Below, piece after piece: positions 1 to 14,188 of a DNA stretch of 64,000 bases. Position 1 is the first letter of the stretch; every line of letters begins with the position of its first letter. This DNA comes from Dendrobium chrysotoxum. Its lineage: Eukaryota; Streptophyta; Magnoliopsida; Asparagales; Orchidaceae. Below the pieces are notes generated by a model that was given only the letters and a program-made list of their open reading frames with translations, ran no database searches and was not told the DNA's origin. The stretch is taken from contig CM034300.1 in NCBI GenBank assembly GCA_019925795.1, positions 69,233,021 to 69,297,020 on the forward strand. The letters run 5' to 3'. The position numbers and the translations under genes were made by a program.

Positions 1-2400
1 TAATTTGGGGAAATCATGAGAAAGGGCCACAAAGTCAAATTGGCTGATTTGGGTTGAAATTGAATCTAAATTGGACCATATTTAAATTGATCTAGGTTAA
101 TTCGGGTCTGATTGGGTCCCGTCGAGCCAATTTTGCGAAATTGGGCTCGAATTAGGGTCGATTTACATCGAATTTTGTTCGACGAGGCTCGATTGGGTTC
201 GATTTGGACCGATTTCAACTCTGCTAGATTGATTTGATTTTAATTTGGTAAAATTAAATTTAATTTGAGCAAATTATGGTCCGATCTAAGTAAATTGACC
301 CTCGACGACGGTCGAATGAATCGATCGAGCGCAATCGAGTCCATGCGGGCTAAAATCGGTTCAATTGGAGCCGGGTCGATACGAAAAGCACGTCAACAAA
401 TGCACAATAAATTTTTTAGAAAGACTGCTAATTTCTCAACCTTAAATTAAGTAGTGGAACCTCCATTAATTTTCATTTTGCTTTCATTAATGTAATCTTA
501 TTACATATGTGATTTGAATAAACAATTCTTTCAAATTGTGTGATCTTGGAGAGTTATGATTAAGGTTATTTATGTAAAAAATAAAGAAAAGAACAAGAAA
601 CTCAATCCAGATATAAGCCACAGTACTTAGTGCTTGCAGTGACTAAAGATTTTAATAAAGTAACAAAAAAATTTATCAAGAAAATTCAAATCATTGCAAA
701 GAAAACGTTTTGAAACAAACTTCATAAATTTTCAATTTATATGATTAACTGCAGAGGAAAATTAATGTAACCTAACCAACAAATCAAGGATTTAATATGT
801 TTCACTAATTTCATTGCTATTGATTTAATAGTTATAGCCAATGTTTAAAGCATTCATAAATCCATTGATCAGCATCTTCCCTTAGAGTGGTATTTTACAC
901 ACAACCAAAGTGTCTTGCCACAACCAAAGTGTCTTGCCCATGTTGATGAGCAGACTCCTGTGATATTATCCCATCAATGAGCCATATTATAATTTTTGTG
1001 TAATAACTCCTAATGATCAATTCATTTATGCTTCTCATATAGAGCTATGTCATTTCTAAATGAAGGTAATTGTCATGCAATATTCTCTCTTTACCCTCCA
1101 TTCTCTCCAATTAGCAACCTTTAAAATTAGGGTTCCCAAGTACGCAACTCAATCTGACATGTTAATAGAGGTTCTTGGCAAGGAGAAATTAGTTTTGATG
1201 AGGGTATGGACAAGGAACCTCGTACCTAGTTACATATAATATAGTAGAAGGTATACATGAGGCACTCATGAAATATCAAACTAAATATAATAAGCATATA
1301 TTTATCAATTTTATGTTAGTATGCTTCTACATATTACAAATCTCAATTAAAATTCATGAATAGAAATATCTAAAAATAATTAACTAATAGTGGCATTCTT
1401 CTTTCATTTTATAAAGAGTGCTGTATAAATTAAGGTACATAAAGCTCGAAGGATTCTATTAATTTGCTTTTCATAGAAATCTTAATGCTCCATTCCAAAA
1501 CCTACATGCAACCTATACACCAAGCATATTCAACGTGTCGCAAACTCATGCTTAAAAGATATAAGAATTGGACAGCGAGCATAGAGGTTTGCAACATTTA
1601 ACTTGATACAGGATAAGCAAAATCTAATCAAAATCCAACTAGTAGTCAGGCGTATTTGACATATTTCCTATAGATAGGAAAAAATTTGGCCTTTGCAACA
1701 TTCATTAAATATAGCTCTTATAGTTTAGGGTTTATTTTGATGAAAAACTGGTAAGTCATCAATCAGCCCTACTTCAGGATCTGATTTATTTCTCTGTGCA
1801 TCATCTTGAGTACATGTACTTATCTATACATTTATTTTATTCTGTGTTTTTTCATAACATAGGTCAGTTGTGGATTTTATAAGCAACTCTTGGTCCTCTT
1901 AGCAGCTGATAACTATCTAACGACATCGATTGAACAGGCAGAATGTACACTTATCCTACGTATTACACCACTGGATGTCGAGTGAAATATCAGAAAAAGA
2001 TCTCAACAGAAAATGAAAAGTGGGAGTACGCCTCCTTTCCACTGACAGCAGAGTACTTAGTGAATCATAAAAACATCTGCAAAGAAATGATCCAATCTGG
2101 GCTCCAATTACTTTGCAAGGGTTTTCTGAAGATAATTTAATAAAGATTGCTGGGCACAAAATAAAGGGGGAAACTTTGCATCCATTTTACTGCAAACCAA
2201 ACAGACCCTTAAACAAAAGCCAATATCCATCGCTTGAGCATTGGATGGTAAGGATTAACAGAAAATATCCACCCGATTCTTCTAAATGCTGTTAAGTTTT
2301 CACAATGCACTCCACCCATATTGACATTCCTCAATCTTTGTCACTAAATCGCGTTCTAAGCCGGATTTTTTTGGCAATCTCATAATAGGCCAAACCAAAT
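1..2400. other. Intergenic, AT-rich, no gene recognised
   Basis: No open frame here resembles a known protein. The first 400 bases are rich in repeated TTGGGTCGATT-like words, which suggests decayed repeat DNA. A 19-bp unit beginning ACAACCAAAGTG occurs twice in tandem at 901-919 and 920-938. Short frames near 1943-2295 have no recognisable domain and no convincing splice context. Confidence 0.5.
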
Positions 2401-2439
2401 TATTTTTTTTTAATAATTAATTAAGAAAAACAATATACA

Positions 2440-2800
2440 TAAACAAAGTACGGCTGAAACATGTCATATGGTGGAAAGGAGCATCTCCAACCTCTTCGCT
2501 TTGTGTGGGATTCTCCCTCTTTCCCGATGCCATATCCGGTAAGCCACCACACCAGACGAGGAGCACTGATGCCTATTAGGGTTTTTCTGGGGACACGAAA
2601 ACGAGAGGATCAATGATAAGTGGAAGAGGAGTGAAGCCGGCGGTGGCGACGGAGGCAAGAGTGAACCAAGATACTAAGGGAATAATGAGGAATGGGGTTT
2701 TGAAAGCATCAGTCGAGTAGCAGAATGGGCTCTCGCCATTTCGGAGGAAGGAAATCGATCCGACTTCGCAGAGAAGTTTCTGTTCGGGCTGAAGTACTTT
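2440..2800. other. GC-richer island, possibly a decayed exon
   Basis: Base composition rises sharply against the AT-rich surroundings and short frames are open on both strands, including one on the minus strand beginning MARAHSATRLML that soon meets a stop. This could be the remnant of a first exon or part of a repeat. No homologue is recognised. Confidence 0.2.
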
Positions 2801-2885
2801 ATTATAATAATTATTATTTTATTAATGGGTTGCTTTGAAAAAAATTCGATAATAACAAATTAATAGTTGATAATACAAAATAATT

Positions 2886-3740
2886 GCTAGTTATTTAATA
2901 TTAAAGTATAAGATATATCATTACCTAAATTATGATTTAGATAAATAGCATCATCATAGAATATATTTATATTTTTTAGATATGTTACAAATATTGAGAT
3001 TATCAGTTTGAGTTTAGATATCTCATCGGAAAAATGATTTATCCGACATAAATTTAAATGTATATTTGGATTGAAAATTTTTAGAATTAAATTCACGATC
3101 ATGTAAACTCTTCGTTCAGCAAACTTATAGTCACACTGAATTTTTTGATTAAACAAATTTATCAACATCAAAGTGATTGCATCTAACTCCAAATGATCTC
3201 AAATCAAAGACTTGATTCGTAATTGAAAATGTTGGGACATTATTTAGTGAATCAATCAATCTTCAAATCTTGTCTGCTTATAGTCAAGTAGAGAGTCTTG
3301 GTGGAACGAATTCAATGAATTCAAATTCATCTAAGTCTGACATCATTGAGACACATACATTTGAAAAAATACTTTATTATTGAAAGAAATAATGCAAGCT
3401 AGTTAGTAGAGTGTTTCATACTTTTCTATATTTATGAGACATATCACTAACAAAAAATTATAAATAGATCATCATTCTCTACATGATGAGATTCCTGGAC
3501 CTTGATTTGAAACTCATTTGAACTTAAAGGCTTGAAGGTTCTCGGAGGTTTGCAAAATCCATTATCATCATCCAACAATTAATGTGTGAGCATCACCAAC
3601 GGTCTACTATCGTTTGATCACTGCCGTCAGACTACTGCCTAATCATCACCTTTAGTAAAGGTTCAATAGCCGCAGTCGACGTCAATGGTTTGATGACAAT
3701 GATCGGCATGCTCGAGAACAACGGTCGGCCATCAAATGTC
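2886..3740 (+). repeat. LTR-like segment, copy 1
   Basis: The stretch at about 3100-3330 shares wording and order with 5235-5450: the 'caaatcaaagact' and 'cttatagtcgaa'-type phrases, and then a TATAAATAG box at 3459-3467 that matches the one at 5595-5603. The two stretches look like diverged copies of one long terminal repeat family. Neither has a clear primer-binding site or target duplication. Confidence 0.3.
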
Positions 3741-3988
3741 CGATAGCGACACTCGAATAAAGGGTGTAGGGAAAAGTATGAAATATCCTGAAATAAAATA
3801 TTTAAATTTTATTTTCTATCATGTTATTGCATTTTTAGCATTATGCTCTAATAAAAGCTTATACTACTATTTCTAATATGTACCTAATATTGTTATTAAT
3901 TTTTGTGCTGTCACTCTACTTGATAATCAGAACACGTGACACAAATATCATGTTAGTTTGCTTAAATAAGTTTCATTGTTCCTATAAG

Positions 3989-3989
<1 letters not shown>

Positions 3990-4066
<77 letters not shown>

Positions 4067-4069
4067 ATT
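3990..4069. repeat. (TA)n microsatellite
   Basis: About 32 uninterrupted AT dinucleotides followed by a short ATGTAT variant. The long isoleucine/tyrosine frame across it is an artefact of the repeat. Confidence 0.95.
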
Positions 4070-4299
4070 GAATTATGTAGTAGGTTTTGAGTAGCATATT
4101 GAGCTAGTATTGTTCACCCATATTTTATCTTCATATGTCATTTTTAAGGAAAGGCAAAGCTCCCTTGAGTAGAGGCTACAAGTATCTATTAAGACCCTAA
4201 TCATAGTATGTTTATTATATAAATCTATTATTTTGATAATAATGGTGAAGTTTATGTTTAGTAGAGAGATAAATTATACGATGATAGTTTTGTATAACT

Positions 4300-4566
4300 C
4301 TTTTCGATTGTATAGTTTAGGGAAGTAAATGAATATATGTTAATATTTTTATTTACTTTTTATTTGATGTTAGAAAAAATGCTCTCTATTTATGTATATT
4401 GAAGAGAAAAAGAAAATAATTCCTTCCAAATGATTTTTTTAACTGTAAAATTTAGTGAAGTAAATGGAAAATTATTAATATTTTTATTTATTGTTATTTG
4501 ATATTTTAGAAAAGGTTGTGTGTTCATGAATATTGAAGAAAAAAATAAAAAAATTCTTCCAAATAG
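4300..4566. repeat. Two-copy tandem duplication of about 134 bp
   Basis: The segment from about 4313 (TTTAGGGAAGTAAATG, then a T/A-rich stretch, ATATTGAAGA and ATTCCTTCCAAAT) is repeated from about 4447 with scattered differences. It has no coding content. Confidence 0.6.
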
Positions 4567-4739
4567 ATATTAGAAAATAAATCAACTATTATGGATTCAA
4601 CACGATGCGACCTACTTCAGTATAGTTGCTTGCTTTGGATTGGGTTGTGATAGGTTGAGTGGTGGTCTGATGGTGGCAGTCGGCTAAGGCGACTAGAATC
4701 TGACATAGGCGGTGCTTAAGTAAAGCTCTAAGACTTCTA

Positions 4740-6460
4740 AAGCTTTTGAGCTCATTTGAATCTCTAAATAAGAGTTCATTTCATATAAAAAGTTGAGGTC
4801 TATTTTTAGATTTTTGAAATTGACATTCCTCATAAATATGGAGAAAATCTTGAACATTCCACTAAACAACCTGTATTAATTCCCTTAATTATAGAGCATT
4901 CATTTAACATTTAGGTGCCTTAATGTTATCGGAATTGAACACTCTTGATCTCGTTGGATTTGTCTTGTTTAGACACTTGGTTTGACAATAAGCACGCCAA
5001 ATTTGGAGGTCATTTAGTCCTCTAATCAGTATTTTTATGTTTTTAATTATGCTTCGAGCTTTTGATTTGGGCTTATTTGGCCTCGGATCGGAGCATTTTT
5101 GGCGTCGTTGGACTTTTCTCATCAAGCAATCAGTCTTGATATATCATCAAAAAATTATCTTGGTCAGGCACGAATCTCGAAGCAAAATCAAGTTGAAAAC
5201 TTCAAAAATTAATTCGGTGACCATCTGAACTCCAAATTCTACAAACTTACAGTCGAACTGAGCGCCTCGGAAATATGAACCCGACGACACCAAAATCGAC
5301 CCAATCCGACCCCAAATGGGCCCAAATCAAAGACTCGGAGCACTTTTGGAAGGATCAAACCACAATTTGGGTTACCAAACAATCTCCAATCATAACATGC
5401 TTATAGTCGAATCAAGCGGCTCGACCAGACTAATCCAACGAGCCTAAGATCATCAAATTCTGGTATCATTAAGATAGTCAAAGGTTCATTGAATGGTGTA
5501 TGATCGCAGGAATCAAGATCGGCCGTCCATACGAACCACTCTCAATTTACTCTTGATCTTCCACTTATTTACAAGCCATGCCACTCGAGAATTCTATAAA
5601 TAGAATCACATTTTCTCTTGAAAGGAGGGATCGAAGCCAAGAGAGAAGAAAGAAGATCGCTCTTGCCTCCTTGCTCCTCCTCGACCACCACCGAAGTTCC
5701 GCTGAACCACCGCTTAATGCCCTTAGTCCCGCTGGACCACCACCTGGCATCCTGAGCTCCGTCAGATCACCGCTTGACGCTCTGAGTTCCGCCGGACCAC
5801 CACCTAAGGCCCAGACTTCTGCCGGACCAACACCTAAGGCTCGGACATCTGCCGGACCACCACCTAAGGCCCGGAAATCTGCCGGACCACCACCTAAGGC
5901 CCGGACATCTGCCTAACCACCACCTAAGGCTCGAACTTCTGCCAGACCACCGCCTTACGTCTATGGTCTTTCTGACGCCCATCTCCAGCTGACTACGATC
6001 TTCCTGACCTGCAACGTCTGTCAACTACAATACTTCCGACCTCCATCACCAGACAACAGTCTTTTTAACCCCCGTCTCCCGCCAACTACGATCCTTCCGA
6101 CCTCCGTCGCCTGCCAACTATGGTCAGCCGACCCAACAAATATGTATATATTAATTCCTACCATGTAATGTACTCTATATGATGTATATTGGCTATATCA
6201 AGCCAAGTCCTTCCCCCAAATTGAGGGCCTCATTTGTGATCAACTGTAAATACTAGTGGATTCATTCAAATTGGGCCAAGCCCCGTGGTTTTTCCCCCTT
6301 TCAGGGGTTTCCACATAAAAACTCTGGTGTCTCTTATGAGTACTACACCCTCTCTCTCTTATCTGATTGCGTGCCGGATCTTCATATAATGTTAAGACGT
6401 TAAGCTTTATATTTCTCTACCGCCGCGAATACTCCAGGACGCAACAAGTCTTATTATAAG
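4740..6460 (+). mobile_element. LTR-like segment, copy 2 (copia-type end)
   Basis: It has a TATAAATAG box (5595-5603), a purine-rich leader, a 30-bp minisatellite, and an end near 6280-6340 with the phrase GCCCCGTGGTTTTTCCCCC followed by TTCCACATAAAAACT. From memory of the family, that phrasing is common near the 3' end of Ty1/copia LTRs. The expected TGGTATCAGAGC primer-binding site does not follow the CAACAAGT at about 6447, so this is a solo or truncated LTR. The call rests on pattern only. Confidence 0.4.
5701..5970. repeat. 30-bp minisatellite, 9 units
   Basis: Nine consecutive 30-base units begin at 5701, 5731, 5761 and so on, with consensus start GCCGGACCACCACCTAAGGC. In one plus frame it reads as a ten-residue SAGPPPKART repeat until a stop at 5914-5916. 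The unit length is a multiple of three, so the open frame is expected by structure and is not evidence for a protein. Confidence 0.85.
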
Positions 6461-7240
6461 TTTGTTGAAATCAATATTTGGATGGTCATAAATTTAATTC
6501 TGAAATCTTCCAACTTACATGTGTATCGAGATTTTTGCTTGATCGAACTGATTTTTGATGATATATCAAATAGTAAAATTGATTACAAGACATGGACATC
6601 AACAATTTCAAATTCTAGGGCAATCTAGAAGTTCATGCATGAAATACAACAAAACATAAAAGGTATCTACAAATCAATTTGTGCTCCTCAAATAGGTGAT
6701 GTCAATTGTAAATGTGAATAATCTTAGTATGAAAATACAATCAAGAATGAATCTTAACAACCCAAAAAATAGCATGTAAGGAGATAAATATTTATTTGAA
6801 ATCCATGCAATACATAACATAAAGAAAGCTACAAATATTTGATCAGGAAAAATTATGATAACAAAGATATGATAACACATAAGAAATTAACAAAGAGAGT
6901 TTCTAAGATTGCAGGTTACAAATATTGTGCTTCTTAGATTAAGTAGCATGTTGATATTGTGATAAAATATTGTAAGCCATGTTCCAAAGAGAAAACAACC
7001 ATTTATCTCAAAAAGAAATAGGAAAATGGTAAAGCTTGTGCTTGCTTAATAAGTGTTATTTCAACTCAACAAGAAACTATTGTTCCTGATTTGAAATTCT
7101 CCATTTTTCAGTGAAATAATTTGCTTAACTATTCAACATCTACTACACATAAACCAATCATCTCTATATGAATTTCCAAGTAACCATGCAAGCAGTTCAA
7201 AGAACATGGTTACACAATCATGCAAGGCTTTGGCTATACT
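6461..7240. other. AT-rich, nothing recognised
   Basis: Short frames only. No domain, splice pattern or terminal repeat could be supported. Confidence 0.4.
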
Positions 7241-7968
7241 CTTATCTCCAATCTAATTGACAACCCAGCAAGGGGAACTGGGCCTAAAATTATTGAGGGA
7301 AACAAACATGTACACATATGACTGCTTGTGCATGTACCCTATTGCAGGTATCTTGTAGGTTACGTTCGGGTCATGTGGAAGGAGAACTATCTCTAGATAG
7401 TCCGTTCAAGGAACTAGCTTAGGAGCTGGGAGAGCTTATCACTGGAGCATGGCAGGCCTCCTCCGCCCACTTCCTCTAAACAGTAGCCTTCCCCAGTGGG
7501 GGCGACCTCAGAATTTCCTCCCTTAGTCAGACAAGTCTTGATTCATCTCAGCCAAAGTCAAGTCTTCTATGTGAGACCTACCAAAAACCAAGCTAAATGC
7601 ACAACATTTCGTCTGTAAGATATCTCTCATGATCAAATCATCACCGAGCTTAGAGATTAATATCAGATCATCACTCATCCCCTCTCGCACAAATGGGGTG
7701 ACATCATATCGGCTTACTACCCAAAGTCGACTCAATCTACAGAAGTCCACGGGTACATCTTACCCATATTATCTCTCACAAGATTACCACACAACTCAGC
7801 ACATCTGGCTGAGCTACATCAAAGACCGATAATAAAACTCATATACTCCGTACATATTGATCTATTGTAATTCTCCAAGCCCTATAAATAGAGGGAGGGG
7901 GGATACAAGAAGAAGGATCTGAAGATGAAGAAACATTAAGAGATACACCACAAAGATATACTAAAGGG

Positions 7969-8020
<52 letters not shown>

Positions 8021-8260
8021 TAGAAAGATATTGTGCAAGTTTTTCCTTCTAGCTTGAGCTTTGCAGGACACAGCCCTCGCCCCTCTTATTCTTGTGTTTT
8101 TGGCTGGAGTACTACAAATTATGTCCAAATTTATCTTTTGCTCTCCTACTCTCTCATCCTCTTCCTCTCCATTTTTATCATCCTTAGCCACATGCCCTCT
8201 GCTCATAGGTAGATCCATAAACTACGGCCGATCATCATCCACTGAATAAATCTGGATTCA
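7240..8260 (+). mobile_element. LTR-like promoter segment with TATA box
   Basis: A moderately GC-rich block ends in TATAAATAG at 7883-7891, then a purine-rich leader with a (GA)n tract and a pyrimidine-rich tail, which is the usual layout of a gypsy LTR promoter and R region. No paired LTR, primer-binding site or target duplication was found, so this is a pattern-based call. Confidence 0.3.
7970..8016. repeat. (GA)n microsatellite
   Basis: About 22 perfect GA dinucleotides, roughly 80 bases downstream of the TATAAATAG box. Confidence 0.95.
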
Positions 8261-9231
8261 ACAAAACAAATGGCCAGCAATTTAGATAAAGCACCGTGTA
8301 CTTTTTCCAACCTCTAACGTGGCTATAAAATTGAAGTTCGATTTTGGAAACATGTAAAGAATAAAAAGAAGTAAAAATTAAAAGAAAAACAATAGCAATA
8401 AAAGTTAAATGCAAATTTAGCAGATGGTTAAGTTGCTTTTGAAATGCCTTATTATAGAAGGTATATGTGTGGAGAATTCAGTGAATTTATTATCCCACGT
8501 GTAGTGAGAGGATAGTCGACGAGTGAACAAGCTGGCCAAAGGTTTGAGATCATGATTTATAGATATTTAAGCTCGAAAGGCTACCAGCTGAAGATGTATA
8601 ATCGCTTTAGAATCATAATATCAAAATCTTTATGCAATGCGGGATAGGTTAGGCTACTTTTTATTTTAGAAATTGAGAGATATAACTTAGCCACTGAAGC
8701 CAAGCAGTCGGACCATGAAAGGTAAGCAATGCTTCTAGAAAATGTAAAATTTTATGTTTAAACATTAAAGGTCTTTTGTTTATTTTAAATTCCTGAGTTT
8801 TGTTTTTAGTTAGTTTTGTTACTTTTGTTCTTATTTATATAAAAAAAATTGTTTCAAGAAAACATATCTATATCTGTAAAAAAATGACAGAAAAGCAAGC
8901 AAGTTTTAATTTTATTATATTTATTTAAAGAAAATATTCTAGTAAAATGAAATACTTGAGTAATGTACATCAAAATATCAAAAATAAGTCACCTAGAAAA
9001 ATGAACACAGAAAAAAAAAAAAACAATCTATCTAAGAAAGGTTAAGGCTAATATTCTATCCAGCATCAATTATGTGCTAAGTTGTAAGAGTGTCTCCCTA
9101 TTAATATTTAATTTTATTTTAAAAATATTCAATTAATTTAGGGGAGATTTTAAGTTCAAGTCATTAATGCTTTAAATATTTTATTTGGTCTTTAAACTTT
9201 GAGATTTCATTTCTATTTAAGGGTTTCAAGG

Positions 9232-9274
<43 letters not shown>

Positions 9275-12200
9275 TCTTGAAAAATTAGTGAATTTTTTAA
9301 ATTTTCAGGCCATTTAATTATTTTTTAGAGCTTAATAATTTTTTGGTGCCTCATAATTTTTTTATTTTTTATTTTTGGAAATTCTTATGACTGCTTATTA
9401 ACATATTTATGTTTCCACATAAATACTTTTGAAAATTTTTAAATCCTATTTAATTTATTTTTAAATTCATGATAATTATGTAGTATTTATTACTAATTAC
9501 AAAAACTATGTTATACACAATAAATTTGTGATTAGTTCCCTCCCATTCCACTGAATCCATTGAGTTATTTACTGATAACTATATACCTTATATGATCATA
9601 CTTTCAATTAAAAGTAAATTCATATAATTTTTCAAAACATTACAAGTTTCATCTCAAGCCTAGACAAAACTAAACACACTTAAGCACTTCACCTAGACAA
9701 ATTGAGTTCCATTTTTGCTACTTCAAGCTGAGTAATGTCTAGTTTTTAAAATTGCTGTGAGGTTATTTTAAGAAGGTGTTTTGAGGATTCTCAAGGGATC
9801 CTTTGAGCAGAGAATAAGAATGAAAAATCAAGAGAAAATGGCTTTAAATGTTTCATTTCTTTTGGAAGAAAAACTAGAGAAAATCAAAGTGTTCATCCAT
9901 TAAACTCTCCTTAAGTATTTTCAACTAAGAATATCATTCTCTCTCTATTTTTTTCTTTTAAAATTTGCATATGATTTCATTTGTATCTTTGCAATTAATT
10001 AGAAGTAAGGATTGATTATAAAAATTATAGGTAATAGAATTTTGATGGCCATAAGAAAATTGGAATACTTTGACTAGGTAGTTTCCCTTATTTTTGAGAG
10101 TTAGGTATCTCAATCTAGAAGGATAGGTGATTGAATTGCACTTGCCCCAAAGAAAAAGTGTGTTCTGTCATAAAAATTTCTCCATCTATTAGAGGAGTAA
10201 AATAGTTGACTTTTTAGTTGTGAAAGGGTTGAAGTTGATGAAAGGATAGGGAAATGTTGACTAGCTTAATATTTCTAGACATATTTTTAGCTATAAATTA
10301 ATGGGTTGTTTTTTGGTATAAAAGGATAAAGAACTCTATATCTAAATCTTGGGGTGTTAGTGAACTAGTGAAGATGATTTTAAATTAATTGGATATATGG
10401 GTAGAAAATTATAAATAGTGGACAACTAAAGCTATGATTTTATGTAAACATGACAGAAATTGTGGACAACTAGAGCTATGATTTTATAAGGGTTATTTGC
10501 CTTAATTTTTGTGAGGCGATAAAATGCTTTAGGACCTTAAGAAAGTTGAGGGGATGTTGAAGAAGAACAAAACAACTAGAAAAAAGTCTATTAAGCTTTA
10601 AAAAATTTAAATATAAACTATCCTTTTTTATTTATTCGAAGGGATATAAATAATACCCGAAGGGAAGTAGAAAAAGAAGAAAAAAAAAATTGAAATAGTA
10701 CTAGAATTTTCCTCCACAATATTCAAAACCTACAAATAACTATCATGCAGTTGGTCATGTCTTATTATAACATGAAGTGATTTTTTTAAGGCCTTCAATC
10801 ATGCAATATTTATGATTTTCTTGCTGGAGTGGTTAAACAAGTATTTTTTGAGGGAAAATTTATCATGCTTCTAAAAGAAAAGATTCTTTCGATGGGATGA
10901 CCAAAGTAAATTTATATGTGGAGTGGTCCTAAAAACAGCTACATATTGAAATGCTTGTCCTTTGAGGGGTCAACTATTCTTTGAGTGGATAATGCCTTGA
11001 GATTTGTATTTGTGATGGTGATGATATTCCTTTTATTTTGATGTAGAACTTTAATGATAATGCATTTTTGATACTGCATTAAATATTAGTGTCTCAATTT
11101 CTATATAACTTGATTTATTTACTTGAATTTTATTGTTAAAATACTTTATCACATGGTTATTCATTTATTAATTGCTATTGTGCTCTAGTATTGGATAAAT
11201 TGTAAATATTGTACTTATAATGTCAACACTCTAAATTTTTCGAACATTAATTTTATTTACTATATTCTTATATATGGGTTATTTGTATGTTTTTCTAATT
11301 AAGGTTTTAGAAATTGAATTGGATTAACTTGTGAAGTTGATTTACACATCAACATTATTCATTGTAGTTATATACTCACAAACTTGTTTTATCATATAAC
11401 CCATGACATAATAGCTTATGTTATGTGACTTGTAAGAATAGATCTAGTGAGTACTAGTGTCCACTCCCTAATATTCTTGAGTGTAATAATTTATATTAAG
11501 GTGAATAATTAGACACTCGATTATACTATTTGATCCACATTATGTATATGTCATCTCTTATAATGTACACTTATTTATGTATTAATTTGTGATTTAATTA
11601 TTAGTTTACGTATATTTCATTAGGGTATTATTATTGAGGACTGGAATTGGTGGATTTCAAAGTTAGTCTAAAGTGTCCTATTGTACACTCAATTCATCCT
11701 CTCACACTTGGCATTTACTCCAAAAATTCATCATGTTAAAGTCTATGCCCTATGTAATTAGGACCTACTATATTATACTTATGAAAGTATGTATATATAA
11801 GTGCTTTTATGTATGATGAGATGTAGAATTATTTTTATGTATTTGAGTTTATTTGTATTTTTAAGTCACTAAAGGTTGTGGGTTATATTGAGTCTTGTGT
11901 ATTATTGATTTTTAGATTGATAATAGGTTTTTATTGACCCATCATGCTTTTAATGGCATTGTATGTTAGTTGTGTTTGAAATGCTTACTATTTTTTTTTA
12001 CTTTGCTACAGTTTTAAAAACTTCTTTGTCATTTTTTTTACAATTGTGCCACCATTTTTGTGGCTTCCCCACAACCATTTTTTTTAACATCATCCCCTTA
12101 GCATTATAGGGTATTAGTTGGTAGTTGTGCCATTTAGGATATATATATATATATATATGATCATGGATTCTTCAGTGAAGGTGATGTTTGTCCTTAAAAA

Positions 12201-12660
12201 AATGACTTCCAAGGATTTGAAGGTTGATATTTTGATGAAGGATCACATGTAATAATAATAATCTCCTTGTTACCTCTCGATATGAATTATATTTTAGTAC
12301 TTGTATTTTCTTTTTTCTTTTTTGGTTCTCTATTTTAGGACTTTTGTCTATAAAGTTTCACCATCATTAACTTAAATCTGTGTTAAATAAGTTACATTAA
12401 GATCTTCACATTTGCAAGTTACTCTAATTCAATTTAATATTTGGTTTCAAAATTGTAGTTGCTTTAAGTTGAATCAACATTAAAATATAATATTCACTTA
12501 ATCTCTTCAAAACTTTTATAAAATTAGCTTAAGACTCTTTCCTTTAATTTGACTTGTCTAGTTTTTTATAGCATTATTCCTTCTTCCCTTCACCATCACA
12601 TTTAGTAAATCTTTTAGTTGTCATGCATCATGGATCAATTTATAATATACTTCACTATAT
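8260..12660. other. 4.4 kb AT-rich non-coding DNA
   Basis: No frame of note. It contains a (TA)n run at 9241-9272, a shorter TA run near 12141-12159, and a partly duplicated phrase TGGACAACTARAGCTATGAT at about 10418 and 10462. It is probably decayed retroelement sequence, but no diagnostic domain is left. Confidence 0.4.
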
Positions 12661-13397
12661 TATTCTCACTATAGGAAAAATGGTCATTGTCGATGGAAAA
12701 ATTCCTCTAGAAATTCCAACCGATTTTCTGGTGGAAAATTTAAGCCTAAAATTTCGCCTATAATAAGTTAATCTGAAAGAATTTCTGGCAGTCTTTTTGT
12801 CAAAAAATTTACTTAATTTATGACGAAAAAATTTGTCTGAAGAGCCGCCAGAAAGAACCCTATTTCTTCCCATATCCATTCCACTCGCATTTCACATTTT
12901 TTCTCTCTCAAACCCAGCTCTCAGCCTCTCCATCTCACATCATCTTTCAAGGTGATTTCTATCCCATTTTCATCCATTTCTTCGTAGTTTGGTTAGGAAT
13001 ATTAATCTAAAGCTCCACTGTTAGTTGTCATGTATTTTAGTAGCTTTTTTTTTATATGTAGGAGGCAAGCAGAGTCTTCCTGGATTAGGGAGAAATATCC
13101 CGACAGAATTCATGTATGTTTCTCTTAATCTTCCTTTTTCTCTCTTTATAATCAATGGGCTTGTTCTGATGCATGGACATCATCATGCTATATAGGTGAT
13201 CGTGGAAAAGCTGAGTGGAGCGACGTATAGCAACTTGAAAATGAAAAGTATTTTTAAAATGAATTTTTGAATTTTCTGTTTGAACTAGAGCGCTTCGACA
13301 CTGTGCTTTGAGCACTTTGGTGCTAGAACTCGCTGCTGCGGCATTGTAGTCTCTATTCTATAGTACTTTTGAATTCAACATGTGCCACTAGGCTACT

Positions 13398-13401
<4 letters not shown>

Positions 13402-13486
<85 letters not shown>

Positions 13487-13503
13487 TATTATTATTATTA
13501 TAA
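13402..13503. repeat. (TA)n followed by (TAA)n microsatellite
   Basis: About 35 TA units run into TAATAA units and ATT units. It lies inside the CACTA element. Confidence 0.95.
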
Positions 13504-14188
13504 ACCAAAGCACTAAAGCCTCTACCAGCATCATCTCTCCCCATTCATGCCATGACTTGCTCATGAAGGAACGGGAGAAAGGGAGGAAGAGGAAATGAGA
13601 AATAGAAGAGAGAGGAAGCTCTTTGGGGCTTTTCAATTTGTTGCTTCTGTTATAAAAAAATGTTCTGATCATCACAAGTAACTATCCTCTTACTTATGTT
13701 TTTGATGACTTTGATTTCTATGAATTTTATCTCTCATAAATTTGCCAAAAATGCATTATTGCCTGATTTCATAAGCTTTCAATACGTAGTTTTTTATATA
13801 TTATAGATTTGGTCATTCTGAACAGTATGATATAATTTTATCACATTTCTACCAGTTAAAGATGTGCATATGATTGTTTCTGTGAAATGAGTAGGAAAAT
13901 GTATACTGAAAATGGATTGAAAGGTAATGTGCTACGATTTGATATAAAATACCAAAATGTAAAACATGTTGAACCGATTAACATGATTGATATGTACTGG
14001 AATATGATAGAGTTGGATAATTGTTATTTGTATTAGAAATGGAAAAGCCGAAAGGTTGATATAAAACACCTTAAGACGGGTGAAATGATGTATCGAACTG
14101 ATACTGACCTGATATATAGAAAAGATGTACTGATTGATATCAAATATATGATATGATAATCCCCACATGATACGCTGATACAATGATA

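Noticed and set aside
2464..2658. 64-codon Pro/Ser-rich minus frame
   Set aside because: No homologue recognised, no splice partners found, and a competing frame on the same strand; not called as a gene.
13353..13675. Frames rich in Ile and Tyr
   Set aside because: They run through the TA/TAA microsatellite.
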